NCBI GenBank assembly: GCA_963665595.2
Contig: CAXXJK010000004.1
Location: forward strand, 620,001-684,000
Length of the DNA stretch: 64,000 nucleotides
Reading direction: 5' to 3'
Source: G963665595 sp963665595
GTDB taxonomy: Bacteria > Actinomycetota > Coriobacteriia > Coriobacteriales > CADBOM01
The notes beneath the pieces were generated by a model, which did no database searches, was not told the DNA's origin, and was given only the letters and a program-made list of their open reading frames with translations. A program made the position numbers and the translations under genes. The stretch's first letter is position 1, and every line of letters starts with the position of its first letter. Positions 34,059 through 43,218 of this stretch are shown in pieces.

Positions 34059-35651
34059 TCAGTGACGGAAATGCCGGTGTCCGGTGAATACCAGTGCAAT
34101 ACCCTGGGCATCCGCCGCATCAATGACTTCCTGATCGCGGATAGAGCCTCCTGGCTGGATCACCGCCGTCACACCAGCCTCAGCTAAAACCTCAAGAGAG
34201 TCCGCAAAGGGCATGTAAGCATCAGAGGAAGCGACTGCCCCCTTTGCTTGATCGCCCGCTTGCTCGGCTGCAATACGTGCAGAATTGACGCGGTTGGTCT
34301 GACCAGCGCCCATGCCAACCGTGGCATGATTCTTAGTAATAAGAATCGCGTTTGATTTAATAGGGCGTATCGCCTTCCACGCAAAAAGCAGCTCTTCCAT
34401 CTCTTCAGATGTTGGCTGTCGCTTTGACGGCACGGTAAACTGAGCGGGATCTTCTGCAACTACATCATAGGTTTCTACCAGCATGCCACCTTCTACGCTA
34501 CGGAATTCCTGAGCGATGCCGACAGGGTTCATGCCACCGGTCTTAAGAACGCGGGCATTGGGCTTCTGAGTAAGCAACTCGAGTGCTCCCTGCTCAAAGT
34601 CGGGAGCAATAATTGCCTCTATGAATTGTTTGTTCTTGTAGATTGCCTCAATAACACCGGCAGTCACCGTCGTATTAAAGGCCATGACGCCACCGTAGGC
34701 GCTGATAGGGTCGCATACGAGCGCTTGTTCATAGGCGACAACGATATCCTGGTCAACTGCGATGCCACACGGTGTGAGATGTTTTACAATCACGCATGCA
34801 GGCTCTGCATATTCGCGGACAGCTCCCCACGCAGCATCAATATCAAGATAGTTATTGTAGGAAAGTTCCTTACCCTGAATCTGTTCAGCATGGGCCAGAG
34901 TAAGAGCGGGATTGCACCCGTTCAGAGTAGCCGTCGCATCGTCAATGACATAGAAAGCCGCTTCTTGATGAGGATTTTCACCATAGCGAAGGCCCTGCTT
35001 TTTCTTAAGAACCATGCGCTTCGAGGGGGCAAAATCGGCTTCCTGCGGGTCAAGTTCTCGCTCAAGCCACCCAAAAATGGCATTATCGTAGACACTGGTA
35101 GTCTGAAACACCTCAAGCGCCAAATGTTGGCGCGTTGGAAGCGTCGTTGCGCCATCGTGGGCACGCATCTCAGCTAAGATATCGTCATAACTCACCGGGT
35201 CAGTCACGACCGTCACCGACGCATGATTCTTCGCAGCCGAGCGAAGCATCGAGGGACCTCCGATATCAATATGTTCAATGGCATCAGCGTATGTCACATG
35301 CGGATCAGCGACAGTCGCTTCAAACGCGTAGAGATTGACCACCACCATATCGATCATGCCAATGCCATGGTCAGAAGCATCTTTCATATGAGAGACAAGA
35401 TCACGACGAGCAAGCAAACCCCCGTGAACCAACGGATGCAACGTCTTGACACGCCCGTCCATCATCTCAGGGAAACCGGTAAGATCATCAATCGGACGAA
35501 CGGTGATACCCGCCTCAGTCAGAGTCTTAGCCGTCCCTCCCGTCGAGACGATCTCCGCGCCAAATTCTTCGCTCAACGCACGCGCGAATTCGACAATGCC
35601 GGTTTTATCTGTAACGGAAATCAGCACACGGGCGATTTTCGGATCTACCAT
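34059..35651 (-). CDS. purH: Bifunctional AICAR transformylase / IMP cyclohydrolase
   Basis: This 530-residue enzyme performs the last two steps of purine synthesis. The N-terminal MGS-like cyclohydrolase domain has VTDKTGIVEFARALSEEFG, IVSTGGTAKTL and DGRVKTLHP. The C-terminal transformylase domain has LRYGENPHQEAAFY, KELSYNNYLDIDAAW and CVIVKHLTPCGIA, which contains the catalytic Lys-His pair (K-H). ATG 35651 (MVDPKIARVL) follows GGGGAG; the ATG 18 bases earlier precedes that site and is rejected. The 226-base upstream gap makes it an independent unit. Confidence 0.97.
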   Translation of the reverse strand: MVDPKIARVLISVTDKTGIVEFARALSEEFGAEIVSTGGTAKTLTEAGITVRPIDDLTGFPEMMDGRVKTLHPLVHGGLLARRDLVSHMKDASDHGIGMIDMVVVNLYAFEATVADPHVTYADAIEHIDIGGPSMLRSAAKNHASVTVVTDPVSYDDILAEMRAHDGATTLPTRQHLALEVFQTTSVYDNAIFGWLERELDPQEADFAPSKRMVLKKKQGLRYGENPHQEAAFYVIDDATATLNGCNPALTLAHAEQIQGKELSYNNYLDIDAAWGAVREYAEPACVIVKHLTPCGIAVDQDIVVAYEQALVCDPISAYGGVMAFNTTVTAGVIEAIYKNKQFIEAIIAPDFEQGALELLTQKPNARVLKTGGMNPVGIAQEFRSVEGGMLVETYDVVAEDPAQFTVPSKRQPTSEEMEELLFAWKAIRPIKSNAILITKNHATVGMGAGQTNRVNSARIAAEQAGDQAKGAVASSDAYMPFADSLEVLAEAGVTAVIQPGGSIRDQEVIDAADAQGIALVFTGHRHFRH

Positions 35652-35877
35652 AACATGCTCCCCTCTCAAAGTTCAATGATGCAATGATCATCGCAGCGAT
35701 CACTGCTACGCGAAATGTGAATATACCTCTATATCAAAGTCTAACACCCTCGGTGATACCGAGGCCCACAAGTAAAGTGCCCTCGGCGAACACTCAGAAT
35801 TTTCCGTCGGCGGAATGGTCATCACTGACAATTTTTGCCGTACAGCATTCTGAAATATTTCTGCCAAATAGTATGAT
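35652..35877 (-). promoter_or_regulatory. Leader/intergenic region between sirtuin gene and purH
   Basis: On the minus strand this 226-base stretch follows the sirtuin stop and leads into purH. It holds a tight hairpin CCTCGGT/ACCGAGG (35748-35764, three-base loop) with no T-run. A further CCTCGG (35781-35786) could compete with the right arm, and AT-rich sequence follows. Purine genes often have riboswitches here, but no ZTP or purine aptamer core was recognised. Confidence 0.35.
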
Positions 35878-36729
35878 CTAGAAATTGAAGACTTGCCCCA
35901 CTGGAGCCTCTATGAGCACATCTGCCTGACGATCAAATGGCGTAGGGGCAAGATTGATGATGACCAGCGCATCACCTTTGAAATAGTTGAGAAACCCGGC
36001 GGCAGGATACACATTGAGTGAGGTGCCTGCTACTATGAGCAGATCGGCGCGCTCTATTGTCTCCACCGTACGTACTATGACCCGCTCATCGAGCGGCTCC
36101 TCGTAGAGAACCACATCCGGACGAATAATGCCGCCACATTCTGGACAAAACGGAACACCCGGACAGTCATCATGAGCATAACAACTTAATGCCCCGCAGG
36201 TGTCCGCACCCGCATGGCCTTCGATGACTGCCTCCACACCATACTGTCTCCCACAACTTTCGCAGTAGTTACGATGTATGCTCCCGTGTAATTCAAATAC
36301 CTGTTGAGAGCCCGCTACTTGATGCAGCCCATCAATATTTTGCGTAATTACTGCCAACAACGTGCCCTGCGCCTCAAGCACCGCCAGTTTTCTGTGAGCC
36401 TGATTGGGCTGAGCGTGAAGAAAAATCATCTTCTCACAGTAGAAATCGTAGAAAGCCTGAGTATGATTCTTAAAAAATGAATGAGAGACGATCTCTTCCG
36501 GACGGTAGCCCTCAAAGCTTTGGCCTCGAAAGATACCGGTGGATGAACGAAAATCAGGAATGCCACTTTCAGTAGACACGCCCGCACCACCGAAAAAGAC
36601 TATAAAATGATGGGCATCGATCAGCGTAGCTAACCGATGCCTCTGCTCTTTAAGATATTCGACCGTTATATCATCACTATGTTCGTTAATTTCTCTGTGC
36701 ACCACACTTCGAGCAGAATTTATCATCAC
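35878..36729 (-). CDS. Sir2-family NAD-dependent protein deacylase
   Basis: In this 283-residue protein the NAD-binding GAGVSTESGIPDFRS, TQNIDGLHQ and the catalytic-His segment FELHGS are all present. CESC...CGALSC...CPEC gives zinc-binding cysteines with extra insertions. It likely removes acetyl or other acyl groups from lysines. The start is uncertain: ATG 36729 or 36726 gives a 44-base overlap with the upstream zinc-ribbon gene, longer than usual, but no good start lies between the overlap and the NAD loop (residue ~45). It is separated from purH by 226 bases. Confidence 0.9.
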   Translation of the reverse strand: MMINSARSVVHREINEHSDDITVEYLKEQRHRLATLIDAHHFIVFFGGAGVSTESGIPDFRSSTGIFRGQSFEGYRPEEIVSHSFFKNHTQAFYDFYCEKMIFLHAQPNQAHRKLAVLEAQGTLLAVITQNIDGLHQVAGSQQVFELHGSIHRNYCESCGRQYGVEAVIEGHAGADTCGALSCYAHDDCPGVPFCPECGGIIRPDVVLYEEPLDERVIVRTVETIERADLLIVAGTSLNVYPAAGFLNYFKGDALVIINLAPTPFDRQADVLIEAPVGQVFNF

Positions 36730-37177
36730 CTACAAAAGTCGCACCACATTGCGCGCAAAAGCCGACTTCGGGAGCATCTGCACTCACTTGCGCAGGCTCG
36801 GCTACTGCCTCAGCAGGTACATCAGCTGCTGAGGCGGTCGATGCGCCAACAGCTGACTCATTGCGCATAGCTTTGCTTGCAGCGCGCGCTTGAGCAGCAT
36901 CGGTTTTCTTCTCTTTGTATTGAGCCAAGTCCTCTTCAAGCGTTTTAATCTGAGCTTCTATCTCGACAACCTGAGAAAACAGATCGGGAGCAAAATCTTT
37001 ATATTCATCCGTTGCCTGAGCAGCAGCATACAAACGCTCACCGAGCTTTGCATACACACCTGCTCGTTTGACCTCCTGATCACGAATACGTGATTGTGCG
37101 CCCCATTCGTAACCCTTCTTGTCAACGACATCAATACCATTGTTAATCGCGTCACGTGCATCATCGAGGAACCCCAT
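36686..37177 (-). CDS. Zinc-ribbon domain protein with coiled coil
   Basis: In this 163-residue protein the N-terminal half is charged and helical (VVEIEAQIKTLEEDLAQYKE is a clear coiled coil), followed by an Ala/Pro/Glu-rich linker and a C-terminal zinc ribbon CAQCGATF...KFCSKCGAQ with two C-x2-C knuckles. Many Gram-positive and coriobacterial genomes carry such small proteins of unknown role. AAGGAG precedes ATG 37177. It overlaps the sirtuin gene by 44 bases, so the two are co-transcribed; a functional link is inference. Confidence 0.82.
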   Translation of the reverse strand: MGFLDDARDAINNGIDVVDKKGYEWGAQSRIRDQEVKRAGVYAKLGERLYAAAQATDEYKDFAPDLFSQVVEIEAQIKTLEEDLAQYKEKKTDAAQARAASKAMRNESAVGASTASAADVPAEAVAEPAQVSADAPEVGFCAQCGATFVGDDKFCSKCGAQRN

Positions 37178-37355
37178 GAGACTTCTCCTTTCGCGAAAAG
37201 CTACTTTTTTGCGAGTATACTCCGCTGTTTGAGCGGGAACCCCTCATCAGACAAATTCCCTATAATGTAAGGTCATGTATAACACATAATCTTGGCAAGT
37301 TCATCACTTCATCCATCAAAAACTGAGACACAGAAACCTAGGCGCTCTTTGCGTC
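37178..37355. other. Intergenic region with a 7-bp inverted repeat at the ecfT end
   Basis: CTGAGAC (37323-37329) pairs with GTCTCAG (37353-37359), the latter overlapping the ecfT stop. A large loop makes it a weak terminator at best. TATACT on the minus strand (in GAGTATACTCG, near 37215) could be the -10 of the zinc-ribbon gene; no -35 is evident. Confidence 0.3.
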
Positions 37356-38141
37356 TCAGATGATAACAATTATAACATCAACGATTATGACCAGTATAAG
37401 AACCATCCAGTCAAGGGGTTTTGTCTTCAGGCGATGATAGCAGGTACGGTGACCACCGCCAACATAGCAACGACTTTCCATCGCATAGGCTAAACCCTCC
37501 GCATGGCGCAGCGCGCTAGTAAACAGAGGCACTACCAAGGGAAAAACCCCTTTGAGGCGTCTGATGAGCCCCCCTTCATCAAAGGTAGCCCCTCGAGAAA
37601 GCTGAGCTTTACGAATGGTGGAAAACTCTTCCTGAAGTGTAGGGATAAATCGTAGCGCTATGCTCATCACCATAGCGATTTCATGACCGGGAAATCCGAA
37701 TCGCGAGAAAGGTGCGAGCAGATAATCTATCGCATCACAGGTTGCAATGGAGGATGTGGTAAGAGTGAACAGTGTCACGAGCAAAAACAAAACCACCAGT
37801 CGCAACGTGGCAAACCCTGCATGATAGAGCCCTTCTGCCGTCACTTTGATAATGCCCCATTCAAACAAAACCTCTCCGCTGCTCGTAAAGAAAAGAGCAA
37901 ATATCACCGGTAAGATAAAGAGGATAATGAACGGCGCAATAGCGCGCAACACAAAGTTGATAGGGACGCGAGATAGCACGATTGCTATCAGTGCAAGCGC
38001 AAGAACGATGAAAAGCCCCATAAAACTATGCGTAAAAAATATGCCTAGGACCAACACAATAAGCAGGTGAATCTTCATACGCGGGTCAAGCGCATGCAAC
38101 GGAGATTCAACATCGTAGTAACGGCCAAGCGCGGCCCTCAT
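37356..38141 (-). CDS. ecfT: ECF transporter transmembrane component
   Basis: This 261-residue T-component has five to six hydrophobic segments and, in the cytoplasmic coupling helices, the two paired Ala-Arg-Gly-type motifs seen as QLSRGATF and AMESRCY. It couples the two ATPases to vitamin-binding S subunits. No S-component lies in the window, so it is a shared (group II) module serving scattered S proteins. ATG 38141 overlaps the ecfA2 stop (ATGA), making the 19 extra in-frame residues upstream unlikely. Confidence 0.92.
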   Translation of the reverse strand: MRAALGRYYDVESPLHALDPRMKIHLLIVLVLGIFFTHSFMGLFIVLALALIAIVLSRVPINFVLRAIAPFIILFILPVIFALFFTSSGEVLFEWGIIKVTAEGLYHAGFATLRLVVLFLLVTLFTLTTSSIATCDAIDYLLAPFSRFGFPGHEIAMVMSIALRFIPTLQEEFSTIRKAQLSRGATFDEGGLIRRLKGVFPLVVPLFTSALRHAEGLAYAMESRCYVGGGHRTCYHRLKTKPLDWMVLILVIIVDVIIVII

Positions 38142-39028
38142 GACAAAATCTCTTCTGCGTCTGACGTATCTGAACACACCTGAACATTTGGCCCCCATTG
38201 AGCGGCAATCGCGTCAGCAAACGACTCCACATCATAAAGCGTCGTGGGAAGATCAAATCCACAAGCGTTAAGATCGTTAACCAGTTTTGTCACATGGGGA
38301 ATGTCGAGATTTATCTTGTACAGTTCTTCGGCATGGGTAAAAACCGTTGCAGGCGTATCAAGATAGAGGATCGTGCCCGCATCAAGTACGAGGACTCTAT
38401 CAGAAAATCGCGCCGTATCATCCATGCTATGAGTGACCATGACGATAGTCGTACCCTGCTCATGTAATGAGGTAACGATATTCATAATCTCTTGGTGGCG
38501 AAGAGGATCGAGCCCCGCCGTTGGTTCGTCAAGCACCAGCAATTCTGGAGTACACGCAATAATGCCTGCAATTGCCACACGGCGCTGTTGACCTCCTGAA
38601 AGTTCAAACGGCGATACATCGGCAAATTCGGCGTAGGAAAGATTGACCGCCTCCAGTGCGCCGCGAACCGCCTCGTCCAGAGCCGCCCCCGAAAGTCCGG
38701 CATTACGTGGCGCAAAGGCAACGTCTTCTGCCACCGTCTTTGCAAACAGCTGCTTCTCGGGATACTGGAATACCATACCGATGCGCTGACGCGCACGATG
38801 GCGCACGCTTCGACCGGCAATATCTTCCCCATCCACCAATACTTTTCCTGACGTGGGCAGCAGCAATCCATTTATATGCTGAATAAGAGTTGATTTTCCC
38901 GAACCCGTATGACCTATAATGCTCAGAAACTCTCCCGGCTCTATTGAAAAGCTGATATTACTGAGCGCCTTTTCACAAAAGGAAGGCAACTTGTATTCAT
39001 GGGTTACCTGGTCAAAGACAATCCGCAC
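38138..39028 (-). CDS. ecfA2: ECF transporter ATPase A2
   Basis: This 296-residue protein has Walker A GHTGSGKSTLIQHIN, Q-loop MVFQYPEKQLF (the YPE variant typical of ECF ATPases), signature LSGGQQRRVAIAG and Walker B LLVLDEPTAGLDP. It forms the heterodimer with EcfA1. GTG 39028 is preceded by GGAGGAGG and overlaps the end of ecfA1 by 25 bases. The C-terminal 60 residues are variable, as expected. Confidence 0.93.
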   Translation of the reverse strand: MRIVFDQVTHEYKLPSFCEKALSNISFSIEPGEFLSIIGHTGSGKSTLIQHINGLLLPTSGKVLVDGEDIAGRSVRHRARQRIGMVFQYPEKQLFAKTVAEDVAFAPRNAGLSGAALDEAVRGALEAVNLSYAEFADVSPFELSGGQQRRVAIAGIIACTPELLVLDEPTAGLDPLRHQEIMNIVTSLHEQGTTIVMVTHSMDDTARFSDRVLVLDAGTILYLDTPATVFTHAEELYKINLDIPHVTKLVNDLNACGFDLPTTLYDVESFADAIAAQWGPNVQVCSDTSDAEEILS

Positions 39029-39828
39029 AGCGCCTCCTCCAATTCTCCCATGTCAATCGTCAGAGGTACCGGTATACCGCGCCGGTTGAGTGCTTCAGCA
39101 ATCTGAACCGCATACGGAACATCCATCTGCAACGCCAGCAGACGCCCCCGCTGAGTAAAAACCTCTTGTGGTGTGCCCTGCAGTGCAATGGAGCCTTCGT
39201 GCATAACCACAACCTTGTCGGCGGCTACCGCCTCTTCAAGAAAATGAGTGATGAGTACGACGGTGAGACCTTCGTCATTGAGTTGACGCGCAATACGACG
39301 GATACCTCTGCGTCCACGGGGATCAAGCATCGATCCCGGTTCATCGAGGATAAGTATCTTGGGATGCATGGCAAGAATGCTTGCTATGGCGATACGTTGT
39401 TTCTGACCACCTGATAAAACAGAAGGATCTGCTCGGCGATAGCGCTGCATGGACACCATGTCGAGTACCTCATCAATACGTTGAGATATCTCTTCACGCT
39501 CAAGCATAAGGTTCTCCGGACCAAAAGCAATATCATCTTCAACTATTGAAGCAACCATCTGTGAATCAGGATTCTGAAAAACCATACCCGCAGTTGAACG
39601 AATGGCAAACAGATTTGCCTGATCAGCAGTGTCCATGCCATCGACAAGTACAACTCCCTCGTCAGGACGATACAAAGCATTTATATGTTGTGCAAGAGTA
39701 GATTTTCCCGACCCATTGTGACCGATAATGGCAACAAACTCGCCTTCGTTGATAACCAGATCAACGCCGCGCAATGCCTGAGGAGCATCCTGTTCGTATG
39801 CGTAAGAAACCTGTTTAAATTCGATCAT
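39004..39828 (-). CDS. ecfA1: ECF transporter ATPase A1
   Basis: This 274-residue protein has Walker A GHNGSGKSTLAQHIN, Q-loop MVFQNPDSQM, signature LSGGQKQRIAIA and Walker B ILILDEPGSMLDPRG. It is the first of the tandem ATPases of the ECF module. Its ATG overlaps the stop of a 58-residue protein by four bases, and it has only a weak AGAGA site of its own, so its translation may depend on that small gene. Confidence 0.93.
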   Translation of the reverse strand: MIEFKQVSYAYEQDAPQALRGVDLVINEGEFVAIIGHNGSGKSTLAQHINALYRPDEGVVLVDGMDTADQANLFAIRSTAGMVFQNPDSQMVASIVEDDIAFGPENLMLEREEISQRIDEVLDMVSMQRYRRADPSVLSGGQKQRIAIASILAMHPKILILDEPGSMLDPRGRRGIRRIARQLNDEGLTVVLITHFLEEAVAADKVVVMHEGSIALQGTPQEVFTQRGRLLALQMDVPYAVQIAEALNRRGIPVPLTIDMGELEEALCGLSLTR

Positions 39829-40001
39829 GTTCTCTGTTGTGATTGACTTGAGGGTGACTGTCCAGGTGCGCGACTTTTGGGTTTATTCGCCATGAGCGAG
39901 GAAAATCGATCTAACGTTGCCGAAGATTCAGCGTCTACTTTGCCTGCAGACGAATCCTTTCCTAAAAAGCTCTTCGCTCCCTTGTTGTCTTCCTCTGACA
40001 T
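39825..40001 (-). CDS. Small 58-residue hypothetical protein coupled to ecfA1
   Basis: ATG 40001 follows a strong AAAGGGAG site and the stop overlaps the ecfA1 start (ATGA). The product is polar and Ser/Lys/Gln-rich (MSEEDNKGAKSFLGKDSSAG..., ending SPSSQSQQRT) with no membrane segment, cysteine or recognisable domain; it is probably disordered. It may be a translational coupler or a real regulator of the ECF module. It lies 37 bases downstream of the pth stop. Confidence 0.6.
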   Translation of the reverse strand: MSEEDNKGAKSFLGKDSSAGKVDAESSATLDRFSSLMANKPKSRAPGQSPSSQSQQRT

Positions 40002-40038
40002 TGAGACTCCCTTTAAAACAACCTCATCAGCAATTCTT

Positions 40039-40632
40039 TTAATCTTGATCCTTCGTGGTGTGATAGTTCTGCATCGCAGCATCAAGACCGTTATCAAGTG
40101 TAAATCGTACCACTTCTGCAACCGTTACGGCAGCAGCATCAAATTCCTCGAGGTCGGCGCCCCGGAGTTGCGCCAGAACAAAATCTGCTGTATTCATACG
40201 CCCGGGCGGGCGGCCAATACCAAACTTGATGCGCGCAAACGACGGTGTGCCCAGTTTATCAGTGATAGATTTGAGACCGTTGTGACCACCGGAACCACCA
40301 CCACGCTTGAGGCGTACAGATCCGAAAGGGATATCAAGATCGTCATGAATGACTAGTATATCGGCGGGCCCAGCTCCCCGCTCGTCCATGATCTTTGAAA
40401 CAGGTCCGCCTGATGTGTTCATGAACGACTGCGGCTTAACAAGCACTATCTCCTGTCCCCGATGGACATGTGAGGCAATCTCTGCGCCGAGATGTTTTTT
40501 CCAGTAGCGGACATTCCAATCATCGGCGAGATGATCTACAACGGCAAAACCTGCATTATGACGCGTCCGCGCATACTCATCCCCCGGATTGCCGAGCCCA
40601 ATAATAATCCGATAAAACGGTGCATCATTCAT
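40039..40632 (-). CDS. pth: Peptidyl-tRNA hydrolase
   Basis: This 197-residue enzyme frees tRNAs from drop-off peptidyl-tRNA. IIGLGNPGDEYARTRHNAGF carries the catalytic His; VLVKPQSFMNTSG and VIHDDLDIPFG (Asp) complete the site. RLKRGGGSGGHNGLKS is the tRNA-binding loop. ATG 40632 shares a base with the prs stop (TAATG). The glmU-prs-pth order is common in Gram-positive bacteria. Confidence 0.97.
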   Translation of the reverse strand: MNDAPFYRIIIGLGNPGDEYARTRHNAGFAVVDHLADDWNVRYWKKHLGAEIASHVHRGQEIVLVKPQSFMNTSGGPVSKIMDERGAGPADILVIHDDLDIPFGSVRLKRGGGSGGHNGLKSITDKLGTPSFARIKFGIGRPPGRMNTADFVLAQLRGADLEEFDAAAVTVAEVVRFTLDNGLDAAMQNYHTTKDQD

Positions 40633-41594
40633 TAGAGAGCAAAATCCGGGTCAAAGAGCTCTGAAACTGATTCGTTGGTATACACATTACTGATAGCACG
40701 AGCAAGCAACGGTGCAACCGAAATGACCCTGAGTTTCGAGTTTTGATGCTCAAGAGGAACCGGAACCGTATTGCAGACAACAACTTCCTCAATTTCAGGA
40801 ATGCTCAGACGTTCATAGGCAGGACCAGAGAACAAACCATGGGTAGCGCAGACATGGATAGTCTTTGCACCCGCATTTTTCAAGGCGATCACGCCTGCAT
40901 ATACAGAACCCGCGGTATCGATCATATCGTCATTGATGATACAATTCTTACCTTTGACATCGCCGATGACATTGGTGATCTCGGCAACGTTATGAGCAGG
41001 ACGCCCCTTGTGCATGATAGCAAGATCAGCATTGAGCAGATCGGCAAGTTTCTTTCCTGCTTTGGCTCGACCGACATCGGGAGAAACCACGCAGATATCG
41101 TCTAGCTTCATATCATTGAAATAATCTGCAAACAAGGGAAGCGCAGTAAGATGGTTTACTGGTGTATCGAAAAACCCTTGGATCTGCCCTTGGTGAAGAT
41201 CCATAACGATGACACGATCTACTCCCGCAGTGGTAAGCAGGTTGGCGATCAGCTTTGCAGAGATAGGCTCACGCGCCGCAGATTTTTTATCCTGACGAGA
41301 ATAACCATAGTGAGGAATAACCGCTGTGACGCTACGAGAAGATGCACGCTTGGCGGCATCAGTCATAATGAGAAGCTCCATCAGTGCATCGTTTACAGAA
41401 CCAGCAAGGCTCTGAATGATAAACACATCAACGCCGCGAACCGATTCGAGGTACCGAGCATAGATTTCACCGTTCGAGAATTTCTCGAGCTTGACATTGC
41501 CGAGCTCCTTGTTAAGGTGGCGAGAAATACCTTCTGCCAAATCTCCGTTATAGTTTCCCGCAAACACCTTCATTTCTTTGGTGACCTGCTCCAT
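40632..41594 (-). CDS. prs: Ribose-phosphate pyrophosphokinase
   Basis: This 320-residue enzyme makes PRPP from ribose-5-phosphate and ATP for purine, pyrimidine, histidine and tryptophan synthesis. VIPHYGYSRQDKK, the PRPP signature VIVMDLHQGQIQGFF, and CIINDDMIDTAGS are all present. ATG 41594 sits seven bases after AAAGGGA; an ATG two codons earlier is too close to that site. It is placed between glmU and pth. Confidence 0.97.
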   Translation of the reverse strand: MEQVTKEMKVFAGNYNGDLAEGISRHLNKELGNVKLEKFSNGEIYARYLESVRGVDVFIIQSLAGSVNDALMELLIMTDAAKRASSRSVTAVIPHYGYSRQDKKSAAREPISAKLIANLLTTAGVDRVIVMDLHQGQIQGFFDTPVNHLTALPLFADYFNDMKLDDICVVSPDVGRAKAGKKLADLLNADLAIMHKGRPAHNVAEITNVIGDVKGKNCIINDDMIDTAGSVYAGVIALKNAGAKTIHVCATHGLFSGPAYERLSIPEIEEVVVCNTVPVPLEHQNSKLRVISVAPLLARAISNVYTNESVSELFDPDFAL

Positions 41595-41686
41595 GCTCAT
41601 TCCCTTTCCTCACAATCAATGTGTTGCATTCGTCGCAACCGATCTTTCATTTTAACGCTTCTTCTGGTTTGGCAGAGATGGGGCGA

Positions 41687-43033
41687 CTACTTCCGTTTTT
41701 TCTCCAAGATGAGTTGTTCGCTGCGCTCCAATGAAAGATGGCCGTCCGGCACGTCCTTGGTAATGACCGAACCGGCACCTATGATGACATCACTGCCAAT
41801 GTTAACCGGTGCCACCAGCATGGTGTCTGAACCCACAAATGTCCGATCCCCAATAACCGTTGGTTCCTTGGTCGTACCATTATAGTTACAGGTGATAGTA
41901 CCAGCACCAAGATTTACCTCTGCACCGATAGTTGCGTCTCCTACGTAGCTCAGATGCGGAACTTTTGAATTCGGCCCGATGATTGATTTCTTTATCTCCA
42001 CATGCGTGCCTGCTTTAGAACCGCTGCACAGATACGTACCTGAACGCAGATAAGCGCGCGGGCCACAGTGCACGTCATCTTCAAGAATGGCTTCTGTCAT
42101 GACTGTCTCATCGATGACACAACCATTACCTATCTTGCAATCATATACTCGTGAATTTGGCCCGATGACAGTCCCCGATGAAATGACTGACTTTCCCATC
42201 ACGAATGTCATGGGAAGCAGAGTTACGTCTGATTCGATCACCGCATCAGGGCCGACCCATACCAGATCAGGGTCAAGCATTGTCACGCCGCCAGCCATAA
42301 GGTTGTCGTTGATTCGCTGCTGTAGAAGTTTAGTAGCCTGTGCAAGCTGTTTTTGGGAATTGATGCCAACCGCTTCTGAAGCATCGGAGGCCACCATCGC
42401 ATGAACAGATTTGCCCGACTCAACCAGAAGCGATATAACATCGGTAAGGTAGTACTCACCCTGCCCATTATCGGTACTGAGCTTAGGAAGATTGGTGAGG
42501 AGCACACCAATGTCGAAACAGTATATGCCGCTGTTGCACTCTCTAATCTCGGCCTGCTCAGGCGTGCAGTCGCGTTGCTCAACTATAGCGACAAGAGCAC
42601 CGGTTTCGTCGCGAATGATGCGTCCATATCCGAACGGATCCCCTGCCATCTGAGTGAGCACCACCGCATGAGCGTCGCTCTGCTCGCGCATCTCTATGAG
42701 GGCGCGTATGGTACTTGAAGAGATGAGGGGAGAATCTCCCGATAATATGATGACTGAGCCAGCATGTCCCTGCAGATAGTCTGCAGCCTGAAGAACCGCA
42801 TGACCTGTTCCCAGCTGTTCAGTCTGATAGGCGATGGTCGTGTCGCCCACCAGCGGCTCGACTTCTTCCCTACCGTGGCCCAGAATGGTTATGACTTCTT
42901 CACAGTCCGCGTCTATCGCCGCATCAACCACCCATCGAATCAAAGGTTTGCCTAATGCCTTGAATACCACCTTTGGATGTTCTGACTTCATACGTGTACC
43001 GGCACCAGCCGCCAAAATTATTGCGATTGCCAC
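41687..43033 (-). CDS. glmU: Bifunctional GlcNAc-1-P uridyltransferase / GlcN-1-P acetyltransferase
   Basis: This 448-residue enzyme makes UDP-GlcNAc, needed for peptidoglycan and for the glycan locus at 19982-26462. The N-terminal pyrophosphorylase domain has LAAGAGTRMKSEHPKV; the C-terminal left-handed beta-helix has hexapeptide repeats and the acetyltransferase site HVEIKKSIIGPNSKVPHLSY. GTG 43033 follows GAGAGG. The 185-base upstream gap has TAAAAT on the minus strand (about 43118-43123) as a candidate -10 box. Confidence 0.96.
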   Translation of the reverse strand: MAIAIILAAGAGTRMKSEHPKVVFKALGKPLIRWVVDAAIDADCEEVITILGHGREEVEPLVGDTTIAYQTEQLGTGHAVLQAADYLQGHAGSVIILSGDSPLISSSTIRALIEMREQSDAHAVVLTQMAGDPFGYGRIIRDETGALVAIVEQRDCTPEQAEIRECNSGIYCFDIGVLLTNLPKLSTDNGQGEYYLTDVISLLVESGKSVHAMVASDASEAVGINSQKQLAQATKLLQQRINDNLMAGGVTMLDPDLVWVGPDAVIESDVTLLPMTFVMGKSVISSGTVIGPNSRVYDCKIGNGCVIDETVMTEAILEDDVHCGPRAYLRSGTYLCSGSKAGTHVEIKKSIIGPNSKVPHLSYVGDATIGAEVNLGAGTITCNYNGTTKEPTVIGDRTFVGSDTMLVAPVNIGSDVIIGAGSVITKDVPDGHLSLERSEQLILEKKRK

Positions 43034-43218
43034 AGAGTATTCCTCTCAGATTCGTCTTATCTTCGCGCCCGCCCAAGGAAACAATACTGCATAAGATATA
43101 TCGTTGAAGCATGAAATGATTTTAGCACGGACCCCCTATCGTCGCGACCGAATGAGACGATACGCACCGAATCAAAAGACACTGAGTTCAGATGAATCAT
43201 ACAGATGGCGCGCAATCT
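43034..43218 (-). promoter_or_regulatory. glmU upstream region
   Basis: This 185-base stretch lies between the rsmA stop and the glmU start, both minus strand. TAAAAT with a 17-base-distant TCGCGA is a poor promoter; TTCAAC and TATTGT 16 bases apart (around 43066-43093) is a second candidate. No hairpin terminator for rsmA was seen. Confidence 0.3.

Noticed and set aside
35652..35877. Possible ZTP or purine riboswitch before purH
   Set aside because: Hairpins are present but none of the conserved aptamer core sequences could be found by eye; a covariance-model search would decide.
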